Of a stretch of DNA of 64,000 nt, positions 10,911 through 20,190 are shown piece by piece; position 1 is the stretch's first letter; each line of letters begins with the position of its first letter. The position numbers were made by a program, and so were the translations under genes. Origin of the DNA: Ganoderma boninense (taxonomy: Eukaryota; Basidiomycota; Agaricomycetes; Polyporales; Polyporaceae); NCBI GenBank assembly GCA_002900995.3, contig CM035315.1, forward strand, positions 1,664,708 through 1,728,707, in the 5' to 3' direction. The notes under the pieces were generated by a model. The model saw only the letters and a program-made list of their open reading frames with translations, was not told the origin of the DNA and did no database searches.

Positions 10911-10975
10911 GGGTCTCTTCTCGGGTAGCTCTTCTCGGGAGGGGAGGGGTCTCTTCTCGGGTAGCTCTTCTCGGG
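10911..10975. repeat. Short tandem duplication inside the miniature element
   Basis: A 29-base word (10911-10939 and 10947-10975) is repeated at a 36-base period. Read on the minus strand it encodes a repeated Pro/Lys/Arg/Asp peptide (EKSYPRRDP). Confidence 0.7.
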
Positions 10976-11266
10976 CTCCTCGTGGTCTCGTCTCGGGGGT
11001 AAGAAAACAGCAGAGGACTCATCTTCGAAAGCCATGCCTCAGCGCGCTCATCAGCAGCCTCTCGGGGCTCGTCAGCAGCGGCATCTCCTCGGTCTTCAAC
11101 AACTGCAGCGAAGCAGTGTCATCGGGTGCGCCTCGCCAGGCGGCTTCGGATAGCGACGAGTGAATCGGGACTCGTGACGACGTCGAGGCGGCTCGGAACG
11201 GCGCGAGCTCGGACCTCCTTTAGCCCTATATTTTACTAGCCGGCTAGACTGGCTAGGATCCGTTTG

Positions 11267-11450
11267 TGTTGTAAAAACCGTCGGAGGTCAAGCTGGGCAG
11301 CGAAAGCGAGTGAATTCCGGTTGTCCTGTACCGTCGTCGTGGTACAGAGGCAAACGGATGATCTACAAAATAGTACAATCCCGCTCCGTATCGTACGTCG
11401 GAAAGTCCCGGCGAGCAAGCGCTCGCTTGCTCAAAATCCACGTTCCAACA
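11267..11450. repeat. Right LTR of the miniature element
   Basis: This copy is identical to 10354-10537. Identity of the two LTRs implies recent insertion or recent conversion. Confidence 0.85.
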
Positions 11451-12728
11451 CGGCCTGCCGCCGCTAGGTCCAAAGAGACGAAACCCGGCTATATGCGAAG
11501 TATGAAGGTCGAGTACGGCGAGAGGGCAGCAAGACCAGCCTAGATACCTGTGTTGATTCGTCAACTTGAAATCGTAGTATTAGTAGCGGCTACTAATCCA
11601 ACGTAACCGGATTATGGGAACCGTTACACACAGGTGGAGAACACTCAGCTACATAGCCATGTATTCGACGGCTCGGGCACTCCCTTCTCAGCTACGTAGC
11701 AGCGGATTTGACGGCGAAGCGGCTATGCAAATACATGGATTCTGGTGTAAGCGCCTCGCCTGGGCGACAACTACGTGAATACACGGCTACGTATCGATAT
11801 ACGCCCAAATGTAACCTTTCTGGTATTGTCAGTATCGCATAAGCGAAGAATTCATGAGACGGATCGAAACTTATGGGGCCACTTCCGAAGCCACCGACTC
11901 GGGGGATGATTCTACTGGCAGCCGCCGCGGCCGTACATAAGGCACGTACATGCGATCCCCGGTCACTCATTGATGTTTCAGTGTCATTTCTGGATGAGCA
12001 ACATTTCAGTCTCTCACTGTGAATCCGTTGGTGTAAGCACATCACATACGAATCAAGCGGGCACCGCAAATTGCTTGGGGGGCGCTGTGACTCGGAATGA
12101 AGCTGAGACTGACGAACTTTGCCTTCGTCGATCCGTCGTCGAGGTACAGAAAGGCCGTACCGTACTGTTCTCATGCCACCAATATCGACCTCCGAGTGGC
12201 CCAGGCTTGTCATGACTCTGCAACCACTTGAACCAGGTCAACTCTGCTTAACGTCGAGCTTAGTGAAGAGAAGGTGGGGAGTGTCGACTGTGACACTACG
12301 CATTGGCCAGATCCACTGGTGAACGTTGTACAGACGTCATACAGCCTAAGAAAGTCGCCACACTAGAGTGGTCTTCGAACTGACAAAGACACGACGGGTG
12401 AGTGCATTGAGCTTCATATTTGAACAGATACAGAGTAGCTTGCGACAGGACAGCGGACATAACAGAGAGCAAACGAGCGTGTAGTCATGTGTGAGATGGA
12501 GAGACGAGAGGTGGTGGAAAAGGATTCTGAACGAGTGGCGGCCGATGGAAACCGATACAAATATACAAAGACCTTGCATGGAGCAGAGGAGAGAGGGGTT
12601 TAGGGGTGAAGGTGATGGAGGTTGGGATAGAGGAAGCAGAACCTAGGAGGCACGGACCGACAAACATCAGAAAAGACTGTCAAACTGGAATGGAAAGAGA
12701 CGGACCCGGAGAGCAAAGACACCGTCGC

Positions 12729-13551
12729 TCATTGACCCGGGTGGTCCTTCTTTCTCAACATACGAAGGCCCCTCGTCGCGCCCTCCTCAATAGAGAGGAA
12801 CACGCTTGATAGCTTGCGTCGCAGCGAACGCTGATCGTCGGCCGACGCTGCGCCAAGGCTCGCCACAGAGGAGTTGTCGTGACGGGGTGGGCTCAAAGGC
12901 TCGCCGACAGATGCGGGGGCGGCATGAATGACAATGTTTGGAGAGTCGGAAAGGGACGGTGCTTGGGACGATGTAGAAGGGAGGGTGATGGGGGGAACGC
13001 CACCTTGTGCAAGGAGCTGCTCAAGGGTTTGTTGAATCCTATCGATCTTCTGGTCCAACGTTTGTTGAATCCTATCGATCTTCTTGTCCATTTCGACGAA
13101 CTTCCTGTCTATTTCAACGAACGCCTCGGTGTGTTCATTGAGGGTGACATGGATGTCGGTCACCAGTTGATTGAGCGTCTTCTCCTGTTGCTCAAACTTG
13201 CCGTCAATGTAGACCTTCTGCGCATCTATCTTGTTGGTGAGTCGCGTCTCCAACCCGTCGATCTTCTCATCGATGGCGTTGCGGGCATCCTTGAGATCTT
13301 TCTTCACGTCGTCGACCCGGTCGTGGACGCGTTTGAATTGGCGCTCTACCTCCTCCGGCTTCCTGTACCACTCATGGGTATTGAAGCCGAAGTCGCGTTC
13401 GTACGAGGGGCGGGCCTCAGGCTCTGGCGTGGGGGCTGGAGCTGAGACACATAAGCATCTGCACAGTCAGGGACAAGAAAGGCACGACAGGGAATGGGCA
13501 AAAGATGAGGGGGGACGTACATATCTGCGGCTTAACGTCTGCGACCGACAT
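12729..13551 (-). CDS. Coiled-coil protein of unknown function, copy 1
   Basis: The gene has two exons, 13521-13551 and 12729-13441, joined over a 79-nt intron with a GTACGT donor and a CTCAG acceptor. It gives 247 residues starting MSVADVKPQI. The frame is also open upstream to an ATG at about 13683 (MAPKRKG, basic), so a longer, possibly nuclear form is conceivable. A Pro/Glu-rich N-terminus and an FNTHEWYRKPEEVERQF segment lead into a long coiled coil (about 50-145) of regular KIDGLETRLT-type heptads. It contains an 11-residue direct duplication (KIDRIQQTLDQ / KIDRIQQTLEQ). The C-terminal 90 residues are Ser/Pro-rich and end in a basic segment (LRRKLSS). There is no signal peptide or membrane span. 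I do not recognise the family. The near-identical paralogue at 23688-24509 differs mainly in one coil block. Confidence 0.75.
13027..13092 (-). repeat. 33-bp tandem duplication in the coiled-coil gene
   Basis: Two 33-base units (13027-13059 and 13060-13092) encode the duplicated 11-residue coil segment. The paralogue at 23688-24509 lacks it. Confidence 0.85.
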
Positions 13552-14065
13552 GGTGAGCTGGAAGGTGAGGGGGTTGGTGGGGGAGGTGAAAACGATGGGT
13601 GGGAGGGTGCGAAGGACTATTTGAGGGCGTCGGAGATTTCGTTTATCGATGGTATCTTCGGTGCCCTTCCTCTTCGGTGCCATATTGGAAGTACAAAAGA
13701 AGACAGCTGGCGGCGAATTAGGACGAATGACTCGTCGGGGTATACCGTTCCAGCAATACACGAGGCAAGGGTGCTGATACCGCTAGCTCCGCGATACCTG
13801 CTGGACGAGCCTAGTTTCAGCCTGTGTCTCGAAGCCATACAAAATAAAAGACCCACGTGTGTGACGAACAAACACCGTTGTTCTGGGTATAGATTGAGAA
13901 TAATGGAGGCAGGCACTGGCTGGAGCACAGACAACAACGACCGCAACCAGGGCGTCTTGGGAGTCTGTTGTTGGCGCCGTCGACCACTGTAATTCCCACG
14001 CCATCGGTGCCGCCTGTGCGGTGTTCGCGACTTGGGCGAGCCAGTCATCTGTCCCGTTGGCGACC

Positions 14066-15424
14066 ATGTCCTCCTCATCTGCAGCGGCGAACAAGGTCTC
14101 CTTCACAATCCGCCGCCCGACCCCTGCTTCGCGCACAGACTCAGACTCGGACTCCTCCTCTTTCAAAGTCCCCGCGCTGCCCCGTCATATCTCTGGCACC
14201 AGCACCCCCAACAGCCCTCTCGCGCGGAACAGCCCCCCACCGGCCCGCACGTACAGCGAACGCGACAGCTCAGATGATGATTCAGGGGTGGAGGATGAGC
14301 TCGTAACGGCGTTCGACGAGTTCGGAGCGAAGCGGTGTGTCTCCCCACTGGCCTCTGACAGACCAGGTCCTCAACTCACAGCAGCCCGGTACCTCCGCAG
14401 ACTCCATGAAAGGCCAAAGCCACAGGGACCCCTCGTCATCCCTGCACTGCAGAATAGGGACTGGCGCGAGCTCGCGCGCAAGCGCAAGCAGATGTACGTC
14501 CCCCCGAGTGCCGCTGCGACCACTGGAGCAGACGGGTCTGTCGGGGGCCTCGGCACACGCGACACCATCAACTCGGGCCCGCAGATGTCGGGCCTGCAGA
14601 TGCGCAAACGCGTGAAGCTGGAGGATACGGAGGACGAGCCCATGCCAGATGACGGCGTCGAGGCCCCGCCGCCCAAGAAGGAGGTGAAAGGAGGAGACGG
14701 ACGATCAACGGGCCCTCCGTGCCATCCTTGCGAGCGCCGCCTCTGGCGATGACGCGGGTATCGACGGGCCACAGATCGACATCATTCCAGCGGTGACAGA
14801 AGACGACGCATTTAAGCAGGATATCGTGGAGCTTCCGGAGTCGGCGTCGCTCGAAGACTACGAGCGCGTCCCCGTCTCGCAGTTCGGAGCGGCGCTCCTC
14901 CGCGGCATGGGTGGAAGGAGGGCCAGTCGGCGAGCAGGAAGAACAAGGGTCTGGTGGAACCATGGCTCCCGCAGTCTCGTCCTGCCCTCCTCGGTATCGG
15001 CGCGAAGGAGCGGGAAGTTTTCGACGACGGGAGCAAAGGGAAGAAGGGCGCCAAGGCACGACCAGACAAACGATACGTACCCGTTATCAAGAAAGAGCGC
15101 TCTTCGGAAGGCGGAGGCGGGAGCGAACGAGAGAGTTCATCGAGGCGCCGCACTCCCTCTCCAGCTCGCAACGGTTCGAGACGTTCGCCTTCTCCCGACC
15201 GGCGGAAGGATCGCGACGGGCGTCGAGATGAGCGAGACCGGGATCGGTACCGGGACAACGAGCGTGAGCGTGATCGTTATAGGGAGCGCGAACGGGACCG
15301 AGACAGGCGGCGAGACGACGACTACGACTCTTCCTCTCGCCGTGAGCGCGAAAAGCGCAAGGATCGTTCCCGCTCGAAGGAGAGGTACGACTCGTCCAGG
15401 AGAAGGGACAAGGACCGCTACTAG
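14066..15424 (+). CDS. Spp2/GPKOW-type G-patch spliceosomal protein, two frame breaks
   Basis: The predicted product is the G-patch cofactor that binds and activates the DEAH-box helicase Prp2 in the spliceosome. The N-terminal half is Ser/Pro-rich and ends in acidic sequence. The diagnostic part is YERVPVSQFGAALLRGMG followed by WKEGQ, the Spp2-type G-patch. After KNKGLVEPWLP the tail is an Arg/Asp/Glu/Ser repeat region (RDRDRYRD) like other splicing factors. Reading this product needs two frame changes: one base removed near 14687-14698 and one base added at the GGG of 14909-14911. The second change restores the starting frame. No intron of acceptable size explains either break. I take them as consensus errors or a recently broken allele. 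The start is the first ATG of the long frame. Confidence 0.75.
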
Positions 15425-16393
15425 ATGGGCCGGACGTATTTCAGTTGCTTTGCGCATGTATCTTTAGAAGACCTCGAAGGCATAGTTGCTTCTGCGTAGG
15501 GAACAGTCTGTGTACTATCCGTTTTTCGCGATGCGACACTAAACTTCATTTTCTATTCAGCACTCTACGCATACAGGTCGCGGGTACTGGTAGGCATGTG
15601 TTCTTTGTTGTTCGATGTTCGAGCTTGTCGCATTTCAGATGAAGTTGGCTGTGGATTAACTTTTCCGAACAGGACAGTGCCCTGGCAAGTCCATCATCCG
15701 TCTCCTGATCTTCATGCAGACATCCTTGACCCCACCCCACACAGGACGCTTCCAGCACGCTGCTAGTAAACTGGTTTTCTGTGGGCCTTGAGGTCACCCG
15801 TTGCAAGGTTCTCATCGACATATGCCATCTGTTACCTCCGCGCTTCCCCTCCATTTCTGGTCAACAGAAGTGTGCGAACGTGTTTCAAAAGTGTGTTCCC
15901 TCTCTTTTCTTTCAGGACTATGGACATTCACGACTGCTTCCACGACGACCAGCGGCTCAACCTATGTATATTCCCACCTGGGTGGCTTGCTGAAGCACCA
16001 TGGGGGCAACGCATATCGACAAGATATGGGGCCACCGCTCCTCGAAGCATAACAGTGCTTATCAAGCCCCGACTCCGACATGGCCTGCAACCTCCAGAAA
16101 TAAACTCTCTCGCCCCTGGTTATCTTCGTCCTTGGGTACCACCCGTTGAAGAGGACAAGTGACTCACGCTTGAACCCTGAGGTGGCGAAGTTGGCTTTCG
16201 TGCAGGGAGAGTTGGGCTGGCCGTGGACATTTCTCATGTGGGTAGGCGGTTTCCTGCCGGATCCGCGCTGCGCAAGAGTGCTCCGAGTTTAACATAGCTC
16301 CCACAGGTCATGTTTGTAACATATCCCGACATTCGACGAACAGAGAAGAGAAGGAGAGTCCTGAGATATAACTTAGGCATTAGAGTCACTCAG
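15425..16393. other. Intergenic stretch upstream of truncated ADE2
   Basis: I find no recognisable gene. In particular, none of the frames encodes the missing N-terminal part of ADE2 (no GGGQLGR-type nucleotide-binding loop). The last bases, ending CACTCAG at 16393, look like the 3' end of an intron. Confidence 0.6.
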
Positions 16394-17851
16394 TGCTGTG
16401 GCCGAGCAGCTCGGTCTCCCCCTCATGCTAAAAAGCCGGACCCTCGCGTACGACGGGCGCGGGAACTTCGTGCTCAACGACCTCTCTCAGGCAGAGGAGG
16501 CCATCGCTGCGCTCGGTGGCCGGACGCTGTACGCAGAGAAGTGGGTGCCTTTCGTCAAAGAGGTCGCCGTCATGGTAGTCCGCTCTCGATCAGGAGAGGT
16601 GGTTTCATACCCGGTCGTCGAGACCGTGCACAAGCAAAACATCTGCCATCTAGTCTTCGCTCCTCTTCGTAGTCGTGACCCAGCAATAGCGGCTCGCGCT
16701 CGTGCTGTTGCTGAGAATGCGGTCAAAACGCTGAAGGGTGCAGGTGTCTTCGGTGTGGAGATGTTCCTCATGGCTGATGGTATGTCGTCGTCATCCATCC
16801 TTATGCACTAGCTCGTCTCACCTCCATCGCAGGTACGGTGTACTTAAACGAAATTGCCCCTCGACCACATAACTCTGGTCACTACACTATCGAGGCCTGC
16901 GAGACATCCCAGTATGAGAACCACCTTCGTGCCATCCTCGACCTCCCCCTCGGCTCCACCGCTCTGAAGGTGCCATCCGCATGTATGCTCAACATTCTTG
17001 GTGCTTCCTCCTCGTTCTCCGAAATCACTTCCTTCGCCAAGTTCTCACTCACCATCCCTGGTGCCCGCGTGCACCTCTACGGCAAGTCCGAGAGTCGCAA
17101 GGGCCGCAAAATGGGGCACGTCACCGTCGTGGCGGACTCGGACGCGCAGCTCAGCCTCCGTCTCCGCCCCCTGCTCACGCACCTGCCGGGCGGGCATGAC
17201 CCCCGCGAACTGGACCTGTACGCACCGGTCTTCCCCGAGCGCGGCTTCTCGCACAAGCAACCGCTCGTTGGCGTCATCATGGGCTCGGACTCGGACCTGC
17301 ATGTCATGCTTCCCGCGGCGGACATCCTCACCCATTTCAAGGTACCATACGAGCTGACGATTGTGTCGGCCCACCGCACGCCCGACCGGCTTGTCGAGTA
17401 CGCCCGGTCGGCAGCCGCCCGTGGGCTGAAGGTCATTATCGCTGGGGCCGGTGGCGCGGCGCACCTGCCTGGCATGGTTGCGGCTATGACCGCTCTGCCT
17501 GTCATCGGCGTCCCCGTGAAGGGAAGCTCCCTCGACGGGGTCGATTCTTTGCACAGCATTGTGCAGATGCCAGTTCGTTGACGTCCAGTAGTCTTTCCTT
17601 TACCGTTTTTGTTCTGACGGGGGTGCCTACAGCGCGGCATACCAGTCGCCACCGTCGCCATCAACAACGGGACGAACGCAGGTCTGCTCGCCGTCCGTAT
17701 ACTATCCGCTGGGCAGCCCGAGCTCGTTGGGGCGATGGAAGGGTATCTGCGAGCGCTGGAAACCGAGGTCCTCGGCAAGGTTGATAAAATCGCCGAGGTT
17801 GGCTGGAATACGTACGAGGCGGCTAAGAAAGCTCAAGCTCGAGGGGGCTGA
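16394..17851 (+). pseudogene. ADE2: ADE2, phosphoribosylaminoimidazole carboxylase, 5'-truncated
   Basis: Ade2 converts AIR to CAIR in purine synthesis with an N-terminal ATP-dependent PurK half and a C-terminal PurE mutase half. Three exons are visible: 16394-16779, 16833-17572 and 17633-17851, with introns of 53 and 60 nt. The first opens directly into the ATP-grasp region ([44 protein letters not shown]). The PurE half is complete ([39 protein letters not shown]) and ends with a normal stop. About 448 codons remain; fungal Ade2 has about 570, so roughly the first 120-150 residues, including the Rossmann-type PurK N-domain, are missing. The break coincides with an intron acceptor, and no upstream exon is found within 900 bases. 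Either the gene was cut by insertion or rearrangement, or the assembly has lost the 5' exons. Confidence 0.85.
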
Positions 17852-18403
17852 TTGGAGAGGGCAAGAAGGCTTGAAGTATTGCGTCAGAGTTGCGGAAATG
17901 TATAGTTGTACGTACAATGTGGCACGCAAACCTGCCTTATGGGCATATGTGGGAGGACCTAGATGAGGGTGTCATCGGTAATGGCTTGCTTCTGTGGCCA
18001 AGCTTCAGAATGAGCGCGGGGTTGCTATGATCCCTCAAATACTGGGCAGATAGATGGAGGCTAACTCTATGTGTAGGGCAGTGACGAGAGACGAATAGGG
18101 CTACGAAAGACTACTTCTCTATCCACAATTATGTATGCCAGTCAGATACGCAGGGGCTATTACCGTTGAATTGAAATATCAAGCATTTTTCAGTTGTATT
18201 GTCAGTATCGCACAAGCGTAGGATTCGTGAAACATAATTGACTCCACATATGATCCAAACCTATGTGTCAATTTCCACCCACCCTTGCACGCCTGTGCCT
18301 TCATTGTGGTCCTTTTCGGTTAGAGGCAAACCGCAGAAGACTGCTGGCGTGCTGAAGAACGTAACGGGGCGGACAGTGAGAACCATCGTTAGCGAAGGCT
18401 GGG
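17852..18403. other. Intergenic, with a fragment of the 11.8 kb repeat
   Basis: No gene is seen. Bases 18196-18285 resemble 11821-11900, the left part of duplicated segment copy 1 (shared word TATTGTCAGTATCGCA and interrupted similarity after it). Confidence 0.55.
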
Positions 18404-19658
18404 TTAGACGACGTACAATTGGAAGTTGAAGGCTGCAATGCCATGCCCAAATACCTTCGGAAGTCTACTTTGCACAGCTTCCAGGACGACGTCTTGAATG
18501 GTTGGGGCATTCAGCGGGAGTGCAATCCGCTGTTGAATATGCACGTCCAGGGCAGTGAGGTGTTGGAAGACGCTTTGCTCGAGAGCCTGTTCGAGAAGCT
18601 CCAGTGCCCTCGTCGGGACACCAAGCAGCCCCATTACGTCTCCCGCCTCGAGTTCGGCCTCGAGGACGCTGTTCACGAAGCAGTCGATAGCGATGCTCCG
18701 AATAGCAGAGGAAGAGACGACCTTCAGGATCTCGGATAGCTGCGTCCAGAGCGATTGTTCCGACATGTCCGGCGCAGTGATACGGAGGGAAGTCATTTGT
18801 GTGAAATGGGGCAACACGCCTTTCAAACCCGCTGAATGTATTGGTTAACATTGGGCGACACGTTTAGATGTCCGACTTACCGGCATCCTCGTATAGCCAG
18901 ATGTGCACCTCCGTGGGTGAGAGGCCGGTAGTCTGGAAGGACTTGAGGCTGGTCGACGCAAGGCTGGCCTCAAACGACAATCTCCGAATGGTCTGGGAGG
19001 AGGTCGTGCAATTCAGCCATTCAAAGAGGACGCGAGCACAGTCCTGGTTGACCTCGGCAATGAAGAGCGACTCTAGCAGGGGCCCTCGTGGCGCTGCGAC
19101 CAGGTGGAAAGAGTGGTGCGCCAACACAGGATGCCAGTGGACGTTGGAAAGCGCAAGTTCTCGCAAGGAGCGCAGCCCCTCCAGCATGCGGCGGAAGGTA
19201 GTGAAGGAGGGGAAGAAGCAATTGGTCAAAGCCAAAGTCTCGATAGAGGAAAACCGCGAGAACGCCGTGTATGCGGCCGGGGGAAATCCGCCATTGACGA
19301 AGTCGACGTGAAAGAGTTCCAGTGATTGTAGACGAGGCAGCTGCCCGGCGAATTCATACAGGAACCGTTTTCCGAAGGGTGTAGGAAATGCCGCCACCTC
19401 ATCTGCGTCTTCGGCGTTGAGGACTCGGAGCTCGCGAGTATGGGCTAGCCAGATTCGCATTTCCTCTGAGCGAAGTACGTTCTCCAAGAGCTTGACATAC
19501 GTCAGTGGGTGGTCAATTTGAATGGTGAGGAAGAGGTAGTAGCGGCTCGCCGGAAGCCATTGGCGTTGAACGAGGGCGCACGAGCACAGCGAGGGGGTAT
19601 GTGGCCAGACATACGCAATAATGACGTCCGTGACCTCTCCAGGGAGATATTGAGGCAT
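18404..19658 (-). CDS. F-box-like protein with leucine-rich C-terminal part
   Basis: Two exons, 18881-19658 and 18404-18831, are joined over a 49-nt intron (GTAAGT donor, TTCAG acceptor) and give 401 residues. The N-terminus reads MPQYLPGEVTDVIIAYVW, then CALVQRQWLPASRYYLF. This is the short degenerate F-box that opens many Agaricomycete proteins and would bind Skp1 in an SCF ubiquitin ligase. The rest consists of irregular leucine-rich segments (LPRLQSLELFHV, SSIETLALTNC, LRSLRELALSNVHW) that likely form a substrate-binding solenoid. There is no membrane span. Such proteins are lineage-expanded in mushrooms and polypores, and the substrate cannot be inferred. The gene stands alone. Confidence 0.75.
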
Positions 19659-19806
19659 TATCCGCGTTCAGAGACCTGTGGAAAGACGAGCGAGGTAAGA
19701 TAGGGGATGGTCGTTAGAACAAAGGCATTGATTGAATCACCTCGACGAGTTTAGGATAATAAAAGTTCTTAGGCTAGTAGCTTCGCGGGTCTTCCAGTGA
19801 ACAGTA

Positions 19807-20188
19807 CAGTGCCTTGCATAATTGCGTGAACGCGCCGAAAAATCCCCCGCTGGCGCTTATACTTCGCCTACCAAATACGGATGGATCACGGTCACATGCA
19901 ACGCCAACGCGTGCCCCGCCGCCTGTGCACCTCTACAGGTTTTAACGACTGTTCCCCTGTCCCCCACCCTTGTCTACTTCCTGGAGGGCTCAGTGGCTCT
20001 CAACGGGTCTCCTAGTTTATTATTTGGGCCTCAGCTGCTTCGGGAGGCACCCATGCCATCCGGGGGACATGTCACATGAAGGTCACCAACTCGCTTCTGA
20101 AGCTTCCCAGGCGTCCTGATTTGGTAGGCGAACATATAAGCGCCTGCGGGAATTTTTCGGCGCGTTCACGCAATTATGCAAGGCACTG
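19807..20188. mobile_element. MITE with about 72-bp inverted repeats and TA target site
   Basis: The left end from 19807 (CAGTGCCTTGCATAATTG) matches the reverse complement of the right end at 20188 over about 72 bases, with a few mismatches. Both ends are flanked by TA (19805-19806 and 20189-20190). TA duplication and CAGTG-type ends are those of Tc1/mariner elements. The 382 bp interior has no transposase frame, so it is non-autonomous. Confidence 0.85.
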
Positions 20189-20190
20189 TA

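Larger units (their letters stand above)
10354..11450. mobile_element. TRIM-like non-autonomous LTR element with perfect LTRs and TSD
   Basis: Two direct repeats of 184 bp (10354-10537 and 11267-11450) appear identical base for base. Each begins TGTTG and ends CAACA, the short inverted ends expected of an LTR. The pair is flanked by a perfect 5-bp target duplication CGGCC (10349-10353 and 11451-11455). The interior is only 729 bp and contains no gag, protease, RT or integrase. These features define a terminal-repeat retrotransposon in miniature that must be mobilised in trans. A G-rich stretch beside the left LTR on the minus strand could be a weak polypurine tract, suggesting minus orientation, but no convincing primer-binding site is seen. 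Confidence 0.85.
10292..11628 (-). mobile_element. Gypsy-type LTR, interrupted by a miniature LTR element
   Basis: The sequence begins TGTAAC at 10292 and ends GTTACA at 11628, perfect inverted ends of the TG...CA kind. Removing the inserted element and one copy of its target duplication leaves an LTR of about 235 bp. On the minus strand the LTR is followed, two bases on, by TGGCGCCC (within 10282-10291), a primer-binding motif of the type used by Gypsy elements. This sets the orientation and makes it a 5' LTR. Only about 115 bases of interior remain before the LINE poly(A) tail at 10174. No pol genes are present, so this is a dead fragment. Confidence 0.6.
11821..13988. repeat. Duplicated segment, copy 1
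   Basis: This segment is repeated at 22268-24945. The closest match, covering the coiled-coil gene, its intron and flanks, runs from about 12280 to 13988. Similarity to copy 2 begins at about 11896 but is patchier there. The right edge of the match (13988) lies 77 bases before the Spp2-like start codon. The left end (11821-11900) also resembles 18196-18285, so part of the unit is dispersed and may be transposon-derived. No terminal inverted or direct repeats define its ends. Confidence 0.8.

Noticed and set aside
12879..13445. Plus-strand frame opposite the coiled-coil gene
   Set aside because: It is antisense to regular heptads, giving a false Leu/Val-rich reading; the minus strand has the intron, start and coil.
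14793..15467. Separate gene in the frame covering the Spp2 middle region
   Set aside because: The conserved G-patch reading crosses into it and out again through one-base shifts, so it is part of the same gene.
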